A stretch of DNA of 64,000 nucleotides from contig PAJV01000046.1 of the NCBI GenBank assembly GCA_002706765.1, positions 1 to 64,000 on the forward strand, in the 5' to 3' direction. Position numbers and translations under genes: made by a program. Of the stretch, positions 52,760 to 62,544 are shown in pieces (within the stretch, counting starts at the first letter, position 1; each line of letters opens with the position of its first letter). Source of the stretch: Gimesia sp. (GTDB lineage Bacteria; Planctomycetota; Planctomycetia; Planctomycetales; Planctomycetaceae). The notes beneath the pieces were generated by a model. It was not told the DNA's origin. It searched no databases and saw only the letters and a program-made list of their open reading frames with translations.

Positions 52760-53125
52760 ATGGCTAACTACCACGACGACTTTCAACTGGAATGGCATGG
52801 AAACACTGTCGTAATCATTCCTGCGAGCAATGTCGAATCAATGAGCTGGGATCTGATTGAACAGGCCGCTGATATCGTCATGGCACCGCTTCAGGAAGTT
52901 GAAATTCCGATGGTTGTTTTTGACCTGAGCGATGTCAGTTATTTCGGCTCCGTGTTCCTGGCACTCCTGTTGCGCTGCCACAAACACGTTCGCAGCCGCG
53001 GCGGAGAGTTGGTTCTCTGTGGAGCCAGCAAGATGGCCAACGAACTCCTGCGTATCACTGCTCTGGACACACTCTGGGCGATCTATGAGACAAGGGATGA
53101 AGCCCTGGATGCCCTGATGGGCTGA
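52760..53125 (+). CDS. STAS-domain protein (anti-sigma-factor-antagonist type)
   Basis: This 121-residue protein is a single STAS domain. The core reads [20 protein letters not shown], with Ser at the usual phosphorylation position, though Gly replaces the more usual Asp before it. The C-terminus [17 protein letters not shown] is the same as in the paralogue at 9236-9607 in pattern. The ATG at 52760 is preferred because the family begins there; an in-frame ATG at 52733 adds nine residues. It lies 57 bases before the LOG-family gene and may be co-transcribed with it. A partner kinase is not visible. Confidence 0.85.
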   Translation: MANYHDDFQLEWHGNTVVIIPASNVESMSWDLIEQAADIVMAPLQEVEIPMVVFDLSDVSYFGSVFLALLLRCHKHVRSRGGELVLCGASKMANELLRITALDTLWAIYETRDEALDALMG

Positions 53126-53182
53126 CCGGGGATGATGTTCTCTATTCAGTCTCGACCCGCTATGTTAAAGGATTAATGGATC

Positions 53183-54253
53183 ATGTCGAGGAAATATCGC
53201 AAAACACGTCCCGGCGTTTCAGAGTCTGACGTATTACCAACAGAACACAGCTCAGAACTTTATCCGCACCAGTCGATCGTTGCCAGTATCAAAGAGACGG
53301 CCGATAAACTTAAGCAGGACCAGGCTACCCGCGGCGACCTTAAAATTCTGGATCGTGCCCTCAAAGAACTGCGGTATGCTTTCAAGGTTTTCACTCCCTA
53401 TCGAAAGCAGCGCAAAGTCACCGTCTTTGGTTCCGCCCGCACACTGCCCGATGACCCGGCCTACCAGCAGGCACTTCAGTTCGGTCGCAGAATGGCGGAG
53501 GAAAAATGGATGATCGTCACCGGCGCAGGCCCCGGAATCATGGAGGCGGCGCATGTGGGAGCCGGTACTGACATGTCCATGGGCGTCAACATCATGCTGC
53601 CCTTTGAACAGGAACCAAACTACGTCATTCACAAAGATGAAAAGCTGGTTAACTTAAATTACTTTTTCACCCGCAAACTGCTGTTTGTCAAAGAAGTCCA
53701 TGCCATCGTCTGCTGTGCCGGTGGATTTGGCACGCTTGACGAAGCATTTGAAACGCTGACGCTCGTTCAGACCGGAAAACGGGATCCCATGCCGATCGTC
53801 CTGCTGGATTCACCGGGCGGATCCTACTGGAAGGACTGGGAAGAATTCCTGAAAAAAAACCTGTTGAAACAGGAATGGATTTCAGAGGAAGACCTGTCCC
53901 TGTTTCATGTCACAGATGATATTGAAAATGCCGTCGATGAAGTGATCGGCTTTTACAGTGTCTATAACAGTATGCGATACGTTAAAGGACGACTCGTGCT
54001 TCGCCTGCATGTCGAACCCAGTAATGAATTCATTGAAAAACTCAATGATGAGTTCAAAGATATTCTCGACTCGGGGATTATCACAAAAGTCAACGCACAC
54101 GAACTGGAAAAAGACGATGATCACCTGACCGATCTGCCTCGCATTTCACTGATGTTCAATCGCAAGAATCTCGGCCGACTCCGCCAGATGATCGATCGTA
54201 TCAACTCAGAATTAGCTCCCCAGAGTTCTGAAGAGGAAGACGAGGAAGAATAA
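53183..54253 (+). CDS. LOG-family protein (TIGR00730-like)
   Basis: This 356-residue protein has the Rossmann-like LOG/lysine-decarboxylase-like fold: [34 protein letters not shown] and the signature [20 protein letters not shown] (GGxGTxxE). Family members are nucleoside-5'-monophosphate phosphoribohydrolases; the plant LOG enzymes activate cytokinins. The protein is larger than simple LOG proteins (about 200 aa), with an N-terminal helical region of about 70 residues and a C-terminal extension with an acidic end. It lies downstream of the STAS gene. Physiological substrate here is unknown. Confidence 0.9.
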   Translation: MSRKYRKTRPGVSESDVLPTEHSSELYPHQSIVASIKETADKLKQDQATRGDLKILDRALKELRYAFKVFTPYRKQRKVTVFGSARTLPDDPAYQQALQFGRRMAEEKWMIVTGAGPGIMEAAHVGAGTDMSMGVNIMLPFEQEPNYVIHKDEKLVNLNYFFTRKLLFVKEVHAIVCCAGGFGTLDEAFETLTLVQTGKRDPMPIVLLDSPGGSYWKDWEEFLKKNLLKQEWISEEDLSLFHVTDDIENAVDEVIGFYSVYNSMRYVKGRLVLRLHVEPSNEFIEKLNDEFKDILDSGIITKVNAHELEKDDDHLTDLPRISLMFNRKNLGRLRQMIDRINSELAPQSSEEEDEEE

Positions 54254-54279
54254 TTTATTGAAATTTGGTCAGAAACAAG

Positions 54280-54903
54280 TTATCCCAGCAGGCTTTTGAA
54301 TTCATCTTCATGCTTCAGCAGTTCCTGTAGTTTGACCATACTCCGGCTGATCATCACTCTGACGGCAACATCCGATTTATCAAGTTGTTCCGCGATCTCT
54401 TTTGTTGGCAGACCTTCCACATATTTCAGGCGGATTGCTTCCCGGCTCTCTTCTGGCAGACTCTCCAGCGCCATCAGCAGTTTCATTTCCTTTGCCCCCC
54501 GGGAAAACGCCTGACTGGGACTGGTGATACTGGCAACCAACAGATCCATAAATCCCTGGCCTGCCCCATCGACCGAGACGGGTTGGCGGGCTTCACGTCC
54601 GGCTGCCCGTTTCTGAGCCTGAAAATACTTTCGATGATTGTCTATAATCCGGCGTTCAGCAAGATGACATAACCAGTTGAATGGTGGTTTCTGCTCGAAA
54701 TCCATGCTTTGAAACGAATCGACGGCATTCAACGAGACCTCCTGCAGGATATCCGCAGCCTCCACCCTGGACTTGAGGGCATCACTCATGTTTTTGTTGA
54801 TGAATGACAGCAGCGGAGCACGATGCAGTTCCAGAAAAGCCAGTAAAGCCGACTCACTCCCCTGTTTGATCTCTGCAATCAGTATCTCAATATCCGTCGA
54901 CAT
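54280..54903 (-). CDS. ECF-type RNA polymerase sigma factor (kinase-associated group)
   Basis: This 207-residue protein has sigma region 2 (ADILQEVSLNAVDSFQSM and FNWLCHLAERRIIDNHRKYF) and region 4 (LESLPEESREAIRLKYVEGL, then TKEIAEQLDKSDVAVRVMIS). It is divergent from the membrane-anchored Ser/Thr kinase gene 195 bases away, the arrangement seen in the planctomycete ECF-STK groups. The kinase may control its activity. The start at 54903 has GAGGAG four bases upstream; an earlier ATG at 54915 is less well placed. No anti-sigma gene with a ZAS motif is present. Confidence 0.92.
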   Translation of the reverse strand: MSTDIEILIAEIKQGSESALLAFLELHRAPLLSFINKNMSDALKSRVEAADILQEVSLNAVDSFQSMDFEQKPPFNWLCHLAERRIIDNHRKYFQAQKRAAGREARQPVSVDGAGQGFMDLLVASITSPSQAFSRGAKEMKLLMALESLPEESREAIRLKYVEGLPTKEIAEQLDKSDVAVRVMISRSMVKLQELLKHEDEFKSLLG

Positions 54904-55097
54904 AAATCTCCTCATCCCCTGTTAATTCCAGCTGATCGATTCTAAAACGTGTTCTGCTTTCCTACCTGTTCATTATCGGTTATTATGCGAACTCAGGATA
55001 TATGCCTGTCAGCGTTATACCATCAATAAAGCCAGTCATCCACTGAAACTTTCAGGATAATCCTAGTTGGAACTTCATCCAGAAATTCGGGAGCTCA

Positions 55098-57338
55098 ATG
55101 TTGTCTGCTTCAGAGCCAAATCAGCAGGTTTCAGAAAGTCAAATTGCCATCGATGCACTTACCGAAGTGCTGGGGCGGTTTGTCAGTGAGTGGGAAACCT
55201 GCCAGGCTCCCCCCGACTTGAAGGACTATATTTCAGCGACTGATTCTCATAACCGGTTTCTGCTGATTGAACTGATTAAAGTTGACCTGGAATTTCGCTG
55301 GCAGCAGTTCAATTTTCCCAGACGTATTCTTGAATATCTCGATGATTTCCCCATTCTGGAAGAGCCTGAAATCCCCGTCGACCTGCTCTATGAAGAATTC
55401 CACCTGCGCCGTCAGAATGGATTCGAGGTCGACCCTGCTGAATACATCGGCTTATGCCCCACAGCTAACCCTCAACTCAGACAGCTGTTTGATCTCGATC
55501 ATGCTTACAGCACGACGAAGATGTTCCTTCATTCCCCAACGCAGACATACCAGCAGTTTCAGCCCGGGGATACCGTTGATGACTTCGAACTGTTGACGCT
55601 CTTGGGCAAAGGAGCTTTTGCCAGGGTTTTTCAGGCACGACAAAAATCGATGCAGCGAATTGTGGCATTGAAAATCTCCGAGGATTCCAGCGATGAACCA
55701 CAGACCCTGGCTCAACTGGATCATGACAATATTATTCGCGTGTTTGACCAGCGATTGCTGACGGACCAGAAGATCAGATTGCTCTACATGCAATATCTGC
55801 CCGGGGGTACTTTGCAGGCGGTCGTAGCGATTGTTCGCAAAACGGCCCCTGATGAACGCTCAGGCAGAATACTTGTGAATGCCGTTGATCAGTCTCTGGA
55901 TCTGAGAGGCGAATCGAGACCTGCTGAATCGATCATCTACCAGAAGTTTCAAGCATTATCCTGGTCAGAAACGATCTGTTGGCTGGGAATTCGGCTGGCA
56001 CAGGCGCTGGACTATGCCCATTACAAGGGAGTGTTACACCGGGATATTAAACCAGCAAATGTTCTACTGACAGCAGAAGGGATTCCCAAACTGGCTGATT
56101 TCAATATCAGCTTCAGTTCGCATGTCAGTGGCACTACCCCGGCGGCTTATTTTGGAGGCAGCCTGGCGTACATGTCGCCTGAACAGCTCGAAGCCTATGA
56201 TCCGACTGATGCAAGACTCCCTGAAAGCCTGGACGAACGCAGTGACCTGTATTCTCTGGGACTGATGCTGGCAGAACTGTTAACGGGAATTCGCCCCTTC
56301 CACGAGCCCTCAATTCAGTCCGGCTGGTCCGACCTGCTGAAGCAGATGATCCAACAGCGTAAAACAGGTATTTCGTTATCTGCCAGCCCTCAACACCTGC
56401 CTTCCGACTGTCCGGAGCACCTGGTTACAGTTCTGCAGAAATGCCTGGCCCCCGATCCTGCCCAGCGCTGGAGTTCAGGAGCAGCACTTGCTAACCAGCT
56501 GGAACTCTGCCTGAATCCCCGGGCGCAGCAGATTCTGTTTCCCGCATCGAAAAGCTGGTTCGCAAAACTCAAAGGCTGGGAAATTCCCATCGTCATTCTG
56601 ATTGTGGCAATCCCGAATATACTGGCGGGACTGTTCAATTTCTTTCATAACCAGAAACATATTATTGAACACTTAAAAAACTCGCAGGATGCTTTCTGGA
56701 ATATCCAATCCACGATCAACCTGATTGCGTATCCCACAGGTCTCGGCCTGGTTGGCTGGTTGACCTGGCAGTTGCTGCGGTCTGCTGCCGACAGCAAAAT
56801 CAGCTCAAAACCGGATCTGGAAAAAAATGTCCGCATGCAGAAACGCTGCCTGCGTCTGGGGCATTATGCCGCACTGATCTGTACGGCGGAGTGGATCATT
56901 GCCGGAATCGCATACCCGATCAGTATGCATTATGCGATTGGTACATTACCGGTGACTGCCTACATCCATTTTCTGGGTTCCCTGCTGCTGTGTGGACTGA
57001 TCGCTGCCAGCTACCCTTTTTTTGGTGTTACCTATTTCAGTTTGCATTCGATCTATCCGCGTCTGATTCAGAACTCTGATTTCACTCAGCTGGCTCCCGA
57101 TTCGTATCAGCAACTCAAACGCTTGAGCTGGGTTTATCTGATTATGGCATTTCTGGTACCTATGCTGAGTATCGCTTCACTGGCGATGATCAACCTGGAT
57201 GACAAAATTGCGATCGGAATTCTCACCGTGGCGGGGACTCTAGGAGCAGTCAGCATCTTTCGTATTTTTCAGACCCTGCAGGCAGATCTGGACGCTCTTG
57301 AGGAACTTTCACGCCGTGTCCAGAATTCTCCCCCCTAA
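55098..57338 (+). CDS. Membrane-anchored serine/threonine protein kinase
   Basis: This 746-residue protein has a unique N-terminal helical region (about 1-155), then a Hanks-type kinase domain: glycine loop LLGKGAFARVFQ at 169-179, catalytic Lys K192 (VALKIS) and HRDIKPANVLL with D316. DFN replaces DFG at 334-336, and the APE-like region reads LAYMSPEQLE. The C-terminal 270 residues carry about five to six membrane helices, for example IVILIVAIPNILAGLFNFF and VYLIMAFLVPMLSIASLAMI. It is divergent from the ECF sigma factor. The likely role is phosphorylation signalling to that sigma factor. The changed DFG may alter but need not abolish activity. Confidence 0.93.
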   Translation: MLSASEPNQQVSESQIAIDALTEVLGRFVSEWETCQAPPDLKDYISATDSHNRFLLIELIKVDLEFRWQQFNFPRRILEYLDDFPILEEPEIPVDLLYEEFHLRRQNGFEVDPAEYIGLCPTANPQLRQLFDLDHAYSTTKMFLHSPTQTYQQFQPGDTVDDFELLTLLGKGAFARVFQARQKSMQRIVALKISEDSSDEPQTLAQLDHDNIIRVFDQRLLTDQKIRLLYMQYLPGGTLQAVVAIVRKTAPDERSGRILVNAVDQSLDLRGESRPAESIIYQKFQALSWSETICWLGIRLAQALDYAHYKGVLHRDIKPANVLLTAEGIPKLADFNISFSSHVSGTTPAAYFGGSLAYMSPEQLEAYDPTDARLPESLDERSDLYSLGLMLAELLTGIRPFHEPSIQSGWSDLLKQMIQQRKTGISLSASPQHLPSDCPEHLVTVLQKCLAPDPAQRWSSGAALANQLELCLNPRAQQILFPASKSWFAKLKGWEIPIVILIVAIPNILAGLFNFFHNQKHIIEHLKNSQDAFWNIQSTINLIAYPTGLGLVGWLTWQLLRSAADSKISSKPDLEKNVRMQKRCLRLGHYAALICTAEWIIAGIAYPISMHYAIGTLPVTAYIHFLGSLLLCGLIAASYPFFGVTYFSLHSIYPRLIQNSDFTQLAPDSYQQLKRLSWVYLIMAFLVPMLSIASLAMINLDDKIAIGILTVAGTLGAVSIFRIFQTLQADLDALEELSRRVQNSPP

Positions 57339-57518
57339 TTAATCCTCACCAGGTGATCTTCTTAAACCCTTTCATTTCAAGCAGTAACCCACGCCAGTAG
57401 ACATGCACATTTCGTTTTTCTGTTTTTTATATAAAATTGCTGTAACAGATTTTCTTCGTTCCCGCATGGTTAAGTGTGAGACACACAACACTTAATCAAA
57501 ATAATGAGGAACGAAACG

Positions 57519-58493
57519 ATGAAAACGATCGCCACTTTGATCACTTGCTTTACAGTATCCCTGATGTTGGGTTCAGGAAATGCTTCTGCTGGTAACAATC
57601 GTTTTTCAGGAAAATCGGGAAAGAGTTCTTCCAGCCGTTCCTTCAACCACCACGGTAACCGAAACGGTAATTCCCGAAGTAACAACTTCAGCCATCGTCC
57701 CAGTAATTCGCAGCAGAATAAGCAATCATCAAACCAGCGTTTTTCTCAACTCAAGAAATCTTCTACAGGACAAAACAACTACAAAACGTCTTTCAGCTCA
57801 AAGACAAACAATTATCATTTTAAACCCGCCCCCAAACAGAATGAATTCGATAAACCGAATCGGTTTGAGTCTAAAAAACAGAAGTTCTCACAGAACAAAG
57901 CAACCCGGCGTCCGATCATAACCCCACAAAAAACGATCAAACACAGCAAATTTCATGGCCATCACCACGGACACCATAACAATCACCATGGACATCATCA
58001 CTGGCACCGTCCATGGATTCATATCAATACTCGCCCCTGGTGTCCCCCGGTCTGTCGCCCCTGGTACCCTGTTGCCTGTGCCGATCCAATTTTAACTCCC
58101 TGTGTGATCACTGCCTGTACTCCCATTTATTACAATGAAGCCGGTGAAACTGTTGTCGAGTCTGCTTCAGAAACTGAAACGGAAATCGCTACGGAACCCG
58201 TTGAGCAGGAACGGCTGGAACTGGTATCCGGAAAACTGTTTCAACTGTCAGCGGAAGGACTGGGAGCTGAACAAGGTATGGTTGTTCTGGAGATCAACGA
58301 AATGGGTTTACCAGCCAAAATTGAAACATGGGAAGACAATATTCTGGCTTTCCAGACACCTCAAATTGGACTGTCTAAAGCGACAGAAGCTAAAATTCAT
58401 GTAATGAACAGCAAAGGACAGTTACTGGCAACTCTGGACATTAACCTGCAACCCGCAACAGAAAAGATAACAGATCCTGTCGCTTCCAACTGA
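57519..58493 (+). CDS. Exported His/Ser/Asn-rich protein of unknown function
   Basis: This 324-residue protein has a signal peptide (about 1-25, ending ASA). The first 130 mature residues are low-complexity Asn/Ser/Lys/Arg-rich. A histidine cluster (FHGHHHGHHNNHHGHHHWHR) follows near residue 150, then a Cys/Pro segment (RPWCPPVCRPWYPVAC). The C-terminal 100 residues look like an IPT/TIG-type beta domain (LELVSGKLFQLSAEGLG to LATLDINLQPA). The His cluster suggests metal binding; this is inference. The ATG at 57519 follows GAGGAA. A strong terminator follows. Families with this end domain recur in planctomycetes. Confidence 0.75.
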   Translation: MKTIATLITCFTVSLMLGSGNASAGNNRFSGKSGKSSSSRSFNHHGNRNGNSRSNNFSHRPSNSQQNKQSSNQRFSQLKKSSTGQNNYKTSFSSKTNNYHFKPAPKQNEFDKPNRFESKKQKFSQNKATRRPIITPQKTIKHSKFHGHHHGHHNNHHGHHHWHRPWIHINTRPWCPPVCRPWYPVACADPILTPCVITACTPIYYNEAGETVVESASETETEIATEPVEQERLELVSGKLFQLSAEGLGAEQGMVVLEINEMGLPAKIETWEDNILAFQTPQIGLSKATEAKIHVMNSKGQLLATLDINLQPATEKITDPVASN

Positions 58494-58515
58494 ATTGAAT
58501 TCAATGTAAATCAAT

Positions 58516-58548
58516 AAAAGCGTCTTCGATGACATCGAAGACGCTTTT
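58516..58548. terminator. Bidirectional terminator
   Basis: AAAAGCGTCTTCGAT and ATCGAAGACGCTTTT form a perfect 15-bp stem with a GAC loop, flanked by A and T runs. It lies between the convergent exported-protein and enolase genes and can end both transcripts. Confidence 0.92.
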
Positions 58549-58579
58549 ATTTGTTGCACTAGAAAGCCTGTTTGTGATC

Positions 58580-59950
58580 TTAGCTGGATCTCAAACTGGC
58601 AAATATTCCGCCGCCATGATACAGGGCTTTGTCAGAGAGAGCCTCTTCCAGCCGCAGCAGTTGATTATACTTGGCCAGCCGTTCGCTGCGTCCTACCGAA
58701 CCGACTTTAAGCTGACCGGCTCCCGTTGCGACCACCAGATCGGCAATGGTCGTATCTTCCGTTTCTCCACTCCGGGCGGAGACTACTGGCCAGTAACCAT
58801 GGTTAATGGACATCTTTAACGTTTCCAGGGTTTCGGTAAGAGTTCCAATCTGGTTTAACTTAATCAGCACACTATTGGCCGTCTGGCTGTCGATGCCCTG
58901 CTGCAGGCGTTTCTGATTGGTCACAAACAGATCATCACCGATTAACTGAACCCGATGCCCCAGCCGCTCGGTCAGTTTCTTCCAGCCAGACCAGTCATCT
59001 TCCGCCAAACCGTCTTCAATACTGATGATGGGATAAGTGTCGACCCAGCGTTCCAGCATATCAATGACGTCATCAGCCGATAACGCTTCGTCTCCTGTCG
59101 CATTCAGATGATACGTATCGGTTGCAGCATCGTAAAAGTGTGTACTGGCCACATCCAGGCCAATCGCCACATCCTCGCCGGGAATCAAGCCCGAAGCCTC
59201 TATTGCCGCAACGATGAACTTGACTGCTTCACTGTTACAACTTAATTTCGGTCCATAACCACCTTCGTCACCGATGAGAGTTCCTTCGTGGCCGGTCTTG
59301 TTGAGAATCTGCCCCAGTCGGCGGTAGATGGTCACTATCCATTCAAAAGCCTGCCGATAGGATGTGGCACCAACAGGCAGAATCAGGAAGTCCTGAAAAT
59401 CGAGATTGCGCCCCGCGTGCAAGCCACCTGAAATCATATTGACCATTGGCAGCGGTAGCGACATGGAACGAGCCAGAAGATTCGTCCGCGTTGTCTGCTC
59501 AGTATCCTCTGCAAAGCCCGAACTGATATAATCTGACCAGATTTCAGCAAAACGCTCGACCGGGGTCTGCCCCTGTGACTCTGCGGCAGCATAGGCCGTT
59601 GCCAGTGAAGCTCCCAGAATTGCATTGGCTCCCAGACGAGACTTGTTCTCGGTCCCATCCAGTTCACAGAGAATCGCATCAATGCCTTTCTGGTCTGAAG
59701 CATCCTGTCCGATTAACGCAGCAGCGATCTCCCGTCTTACATTTTCGACAGCCTGAGTTACTCCTAAACCATCGAATCGAGCTGCCTCCTTGTCCCGTAA
59801 CTCAACGGCTTCAAATTTCCCAGTACTGGCACCACTGGGAACGATGGCCCGCCCGCAACGTGAACCGGCACAGCAGATCTCGACTTCCACGGTGGGATTT
59901 CCACGACTGTCAAATACTTCGCGTGCATGGACATACTCAATTTGTGTCAT
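58580..59950 (-). CDS. eno: Enolase (phosphopyruvate hydratase)
   Basis: This 456-residue enzyme converts 2-phosphoglycerate to phosphoenolpyruvate. The N-terminus YVHAREVFDSRGNPTVEVE is the family signature and SGASTG the mobile loop. LIGDEGGYGPKL, SIEDGLAEDDWSGW and LIGDDLFVTN give the magnesium ligands, LIKLNQIGTLTET the catalytic Lys, and SGETEDTTIADL the signature. Length is slightly longer than the usual 430, and one loop (about 140-160, WSDYISSGFAEDTEQTT) seems expanded. It is preceded at 115 bases by the APH-family kinase gene on the same strand. It is cytoplasmic and likely essential. Confidence 0.98.
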   Translation of the reverse strand: MTQIEYVHAREVFDSRGNPTVEVEICCAGSRCGRAIVPSGASTGKFEAVELRDKEAARFDGLGVTQAVENVRREIAAALIGQDASDQKGIDAILCELDGTENKSRLGANAILGASLATAYAAAESQGQTPVERFAEIWSDYISSGFAEDTEQTTRTNLLARSMSLPLPMVNMISGGLHAGRNLDFQDFLILPVGATSYRQAFEWIVTIYRRLGQILNKTGHEGTLIGDEGGYGPKLSCNSEAVKFIVAAIEASGLIPGEDVAIGLDVASTHFYDAATDTYHLNATGDEALSADDVIDMLERWVDTYPIISIEDGLAEDDWSGWKKLTERLGHRVQLIGDDLFVTNQKRLQQGIDSQTANSVLIKLNQIGTLTETLETLKMSINHGYWPVVSARSGETEDTTIADLVVATGAGQLKVGSVGRSERLAKYNQLLRLEEALSDKALYHGGGIFASLRSS

Positions 59951-60065
59951 TTCAGATCACACTCCCCGCTGTGATTACCGGCAACATCATTTATTAACTA
60001 CGATATACTTTAATATTATCATTCTATCATATCAGGAGAAAACGGAATCTTCACCCGTAGCTCAT

Positions 60066-61112
60066 TCAGGAATTCTGCATCTCATTCAATCTTAATGTCG
60101 ATTGCTGTATCGTAGCAGGGGGATCAAGAATCAGAGAGAGCGCAAAAGAGCGTACCTGGTCCTGCATATCCGGTTCACTCAGATAATCAACCGTACTCTT
60201 GCCATCAACCCGAGACAACATACATGCTGCCAGATGGCGGATCGTCCGACGCTCCAGTTCCTGTTGTCCCATGGGAAAAGTATTTTTTTCCCCGGAAGCA
60301 GTGAGCGAGTGAATTTCTGCCAGATAATGTTCCCAGAAGCGCTCCACCAGTTGAATACAATGCGTTCCACGTTCGCGAAAGAAAACTGCTTTCAATACCA
60401 GATGGCTCAGAAAGAAACCCAGATCGAATGCCGGATCGCCATAATGGGCTGTCTCAAAATCGACGAGATGAATCTGATCGCCAGAGATTAGAATGTTTTT
60501 GGGACTGAAATCTGCCAGAACAAGACAGATGCGATTGCCTTCCATTTCTGTAATCAGATCATTCACCCAATCTTTAATTTCCGGATGGGCTTTGACGATG
60601 TACCGATAAAATGGATCAATGCGAAGCTGGTCAAAGATTTCCCAGTCCCCCCATCGCTCCTGAAACGACTGATTTCGAAAACTCAACCTGTGAATGGCCC
60701 CCAGATACCTCCCCAACCGTGAAGCAATGGAGAGATCAAATTTTCCATCCAGCAATTCCGCTTTCCAGACCTTGTGATCCTTATCGATTGCTTCCATCGC
60801 AAACAGATAATTATCGCGGTCCTCAAACAGAACGCGGGGAACCACTCCAGCCGGAAGCAGATTCTGCAATTCCTGCATCACTTCAAGCTCCCGCCAGATC
60901 CGTTCCAGCCGACTGAACCATTCTGCCTGAGTTCGCAGTTGCTTCCGTGACTGTTTGATGACAAAATCATCTCCTGCCCGGCGATCTATACGGATGACTA
61001 TATTCGAAACTCCCCAGGCAAGTGCTTCCGCTACTGCGTCTTCCTCAGGGGATAACTGCTCCATCTCTTTTAAGTAATCGATGGCATTCTGTGCTGTAAT
61101 CTCCCGTACCAT
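60066..61112 (-). CDS. APH-family (aminoglycoside phosphotransferase-like) kinase
   Basis: This 348-residue protein has the APH/choline-kinase fold: FVIKQSRKQL (ATP-binding Lys), LADFSPKNIL (catalytic Asp with the NxxxN-type Asn) and IHLVDFETAHYGDPAFDLGF (magnesium-binding DFE, then D). Relatives phosphorylate small sugars or alcohols, for example 5-methylthioribose. It is upstream of enolase on the same strand with a gap of 115 bases, so co-transcription is possible but unclear. No drug-resistance role should be assumed. Confidence 0.88.
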   Translation of the reverse strand: MVREITAQNAIDYLKEMEQLSPEEDAVAEALAWGVSNIVIRIDRRAGDDFVIKQSRKQLRTQAEWFSRLERIWRELEVMQELQNLLPAGVVPRVLFEDRDNYLFAMEAIDKDHKVWKAELLDGKFDLSIASRLGRYLGAIHRLSFRNQSFQERWGDWEIFDQLRIDPFYRYIVKAHPEIKDWVNDLITEMEGNRICLVLADFSPKNILISGDQIHLVDFETAHYGDPAFDLGFFLSHLVLKAVFFRERGTHCIQLVERFWEHYLAEIHSLTASGEKNTFPMGQQELERRTIRHLAACMLSRVDGKSTVDYLSEPDMQDQVRSFALSLILDPPATIQQSTLRLNEMQNS

Positions 61113-61511
61113 TATTAAATTCCCATAAGTTACTGGCTCAAAAGCATTAAAGGGTTAGATAAATCACTACATCAAAATTTGACTTCCCTCCACACTCTCA
61201 TGTGAACAGCCTCGTATTTATTAGAAGTATGACGCTGCCCGACAGGTTCTGCCACCGTATTACTCCTCATAATCGGCATAAACTGATATGACTCACCGCT
61301 TACCTGACCGGTTCTATATTAAAAGCCGGTAGCCCGAGTTGTGAAAAAGTCGCTTTCGCGACAACTTTTTGTTGCCAGACCCGTTTAATATGCTGTAAGA
61401 TGATAATATTGGGATAGTTGTAGTAAATAGCTATTTCAGATTGATGAGTGATTACTAATCTCACACCACGTCAACGTGGTATCCTTCGAGTGAACCACAG
61501 GAACATTTTCT
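61113..61511. other. Intergenic region between divergent genes, with a hairpin
   Basis: About 400 bases. At 61344-61370 GTCGC TTTC GCGAC forms a short hairpin flanked by AAAAA and CTTTTT, so it could act as a terminator or leader structure. At 61459-61474 CCACGTCAACGTGG is a perfect palindromic stem just before the glycine-rich protein gene and could be a regulator site. No gene is seen. Confidence 0.45.
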
Positions 61512-62390
61512 ATGTTGTCCACAAACTCTGCTTCTCGTTTACTGATGTTTTTTTCTGTGACTTGTCTGGCACTCTGCCTGAGTACCACTCTGGAAGCAGC
61601 AAAAAAGCCGATCCCTCCACAGAAATATGATCCATCCGCTGAAAAGGCTGACGATCTGTTTGAAGCTATGGAAGCAGGACTGGTCGATGTCAAAATTATT
61701 GCCAAAAATTCGAAGGGCGGCAACGTTCTGATTTCCAACAATAATGAGAAACCACTCAATGTGAAACTGCCGGATACCTTCCTCGCAGTTCAGGTCCTGA
61801 AACAAGGTGCTCTCGGCGGTGGACTGGGTGGCGGACTTGGCGGTGGTGGACTGGGCGGTGGTCAAGGTGGTGGACAGGCACAGACAACCGGTGGCGGTGG
61901 CGGCGGAGGTCTGGGAGGCGGACTTGGCGGAATGGGAGCCGGAGGAGCTGGCGGGGCCGGCGGTGGTTTTTTCTCTATCCCTCCCGAAAAAACAGTTTCG
62001 GTTCCTTACACATCAGTCTGTCTGGAACATGGTAAAGCAGAGCCAGCACCGCGTATGGAATATCGCATGGTTCCAACAGAAGAAATGGTCAAAGATCCAG
62101 CACTTCAGGAACTGCTCCTTCTCGTTGCAACCGGTCGTGTCAATCAACAGGCAGGTCAGGCAGCAGCCTGGCATCTGGCAGATAAAATGAGCTGGCAGGA
62201 ACTGGCTGCAAAGTCAGTCAAACATTTAGGTGGTGCCGCTCCCACTCCTTACTTCAATCAGGCAGAACTGCAGTACGCTTCACAACTGGTAAGTATTGCT
62301 CATGCACGTGCCCGTAACAGAGAAGAAAGCACAGAGACAGCTTCCACAACTAAATCACGTACAGAAACCGGACGCAGTTTTGAAAAATAA
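61512..62390 (+). CDS. Exported glycine-rich planctomycete protein
   Basis: This 292-residue protein has a signal peptide (about 1-28). A conserved first domain (KADDLFEAMEAGLVDVKIIA and VLISNNNEKPLNVKLPDTFL) is followed by a glycine-only low-complexity tract of about 55 residues (repeats of GGGLGG). A second conserved region follows (VPYTSVCLEHGKAEPAPRM and LLLLVATGRVNQQAGQAAAWHL). The second region looks like an ARM/HEAT-like helix pair seen in planctomycete exported proteins of the same size. The glycine tract probably is a flexible linker that varies in length between strains. Function is unknown. Confidence 0.8.
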   Translation: MLSTNSASRLLMFFSVTCLALCLSTTLEAAKKPIPPQKYDPSAEKADDLFEAMEAGLVDVKIIAKNSKGGNVLISNNNEKPLNVKLPDTFLAVQVLKQGALGGGLGGGLGGGGLGGGQGGGQAQTTGGGGGGGLGGGLGGMGAGGAGGAGGGFFSIPPEKTVSVPYTSVCLEHGKAEPAPRMEYRMVPTEEMVKDPALQELLLLVATGRVNQQAGQAAAWHLADKMSWQELAAKSVKHLGGAAPTPYFNQAELQYASQLVSIAHARARNREESTETASTTKSRTETGRSFEK

Positions 62391-62431
62391 TACATGATCA
62401 AACCGATCCGGTCTTAAAAGACTGCTTAATT

Positions 62432-62460
62432 AAGGCTCGCAATTGCGAGCCTTTTTTTTG
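62432..62460 (+). terminator. Strong terminator after the glycine-rich protein gene
   Basis: AAGGCTCGCAA and TTGCGAGCCTT form an uninterrupted 11-bp palindrome (62432-62453) followed by a run of T. It lies about 40 bases past the stop codon. Confidence 0.93.
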
Positions 62461-62544
62461 CGGCACACTTTCATCATCTCAACGTCTCAGGTATTTTAAA
62501 TAAAAGTCCGTTGATTCATACCGAAATAACTGGAGCTGAATACC

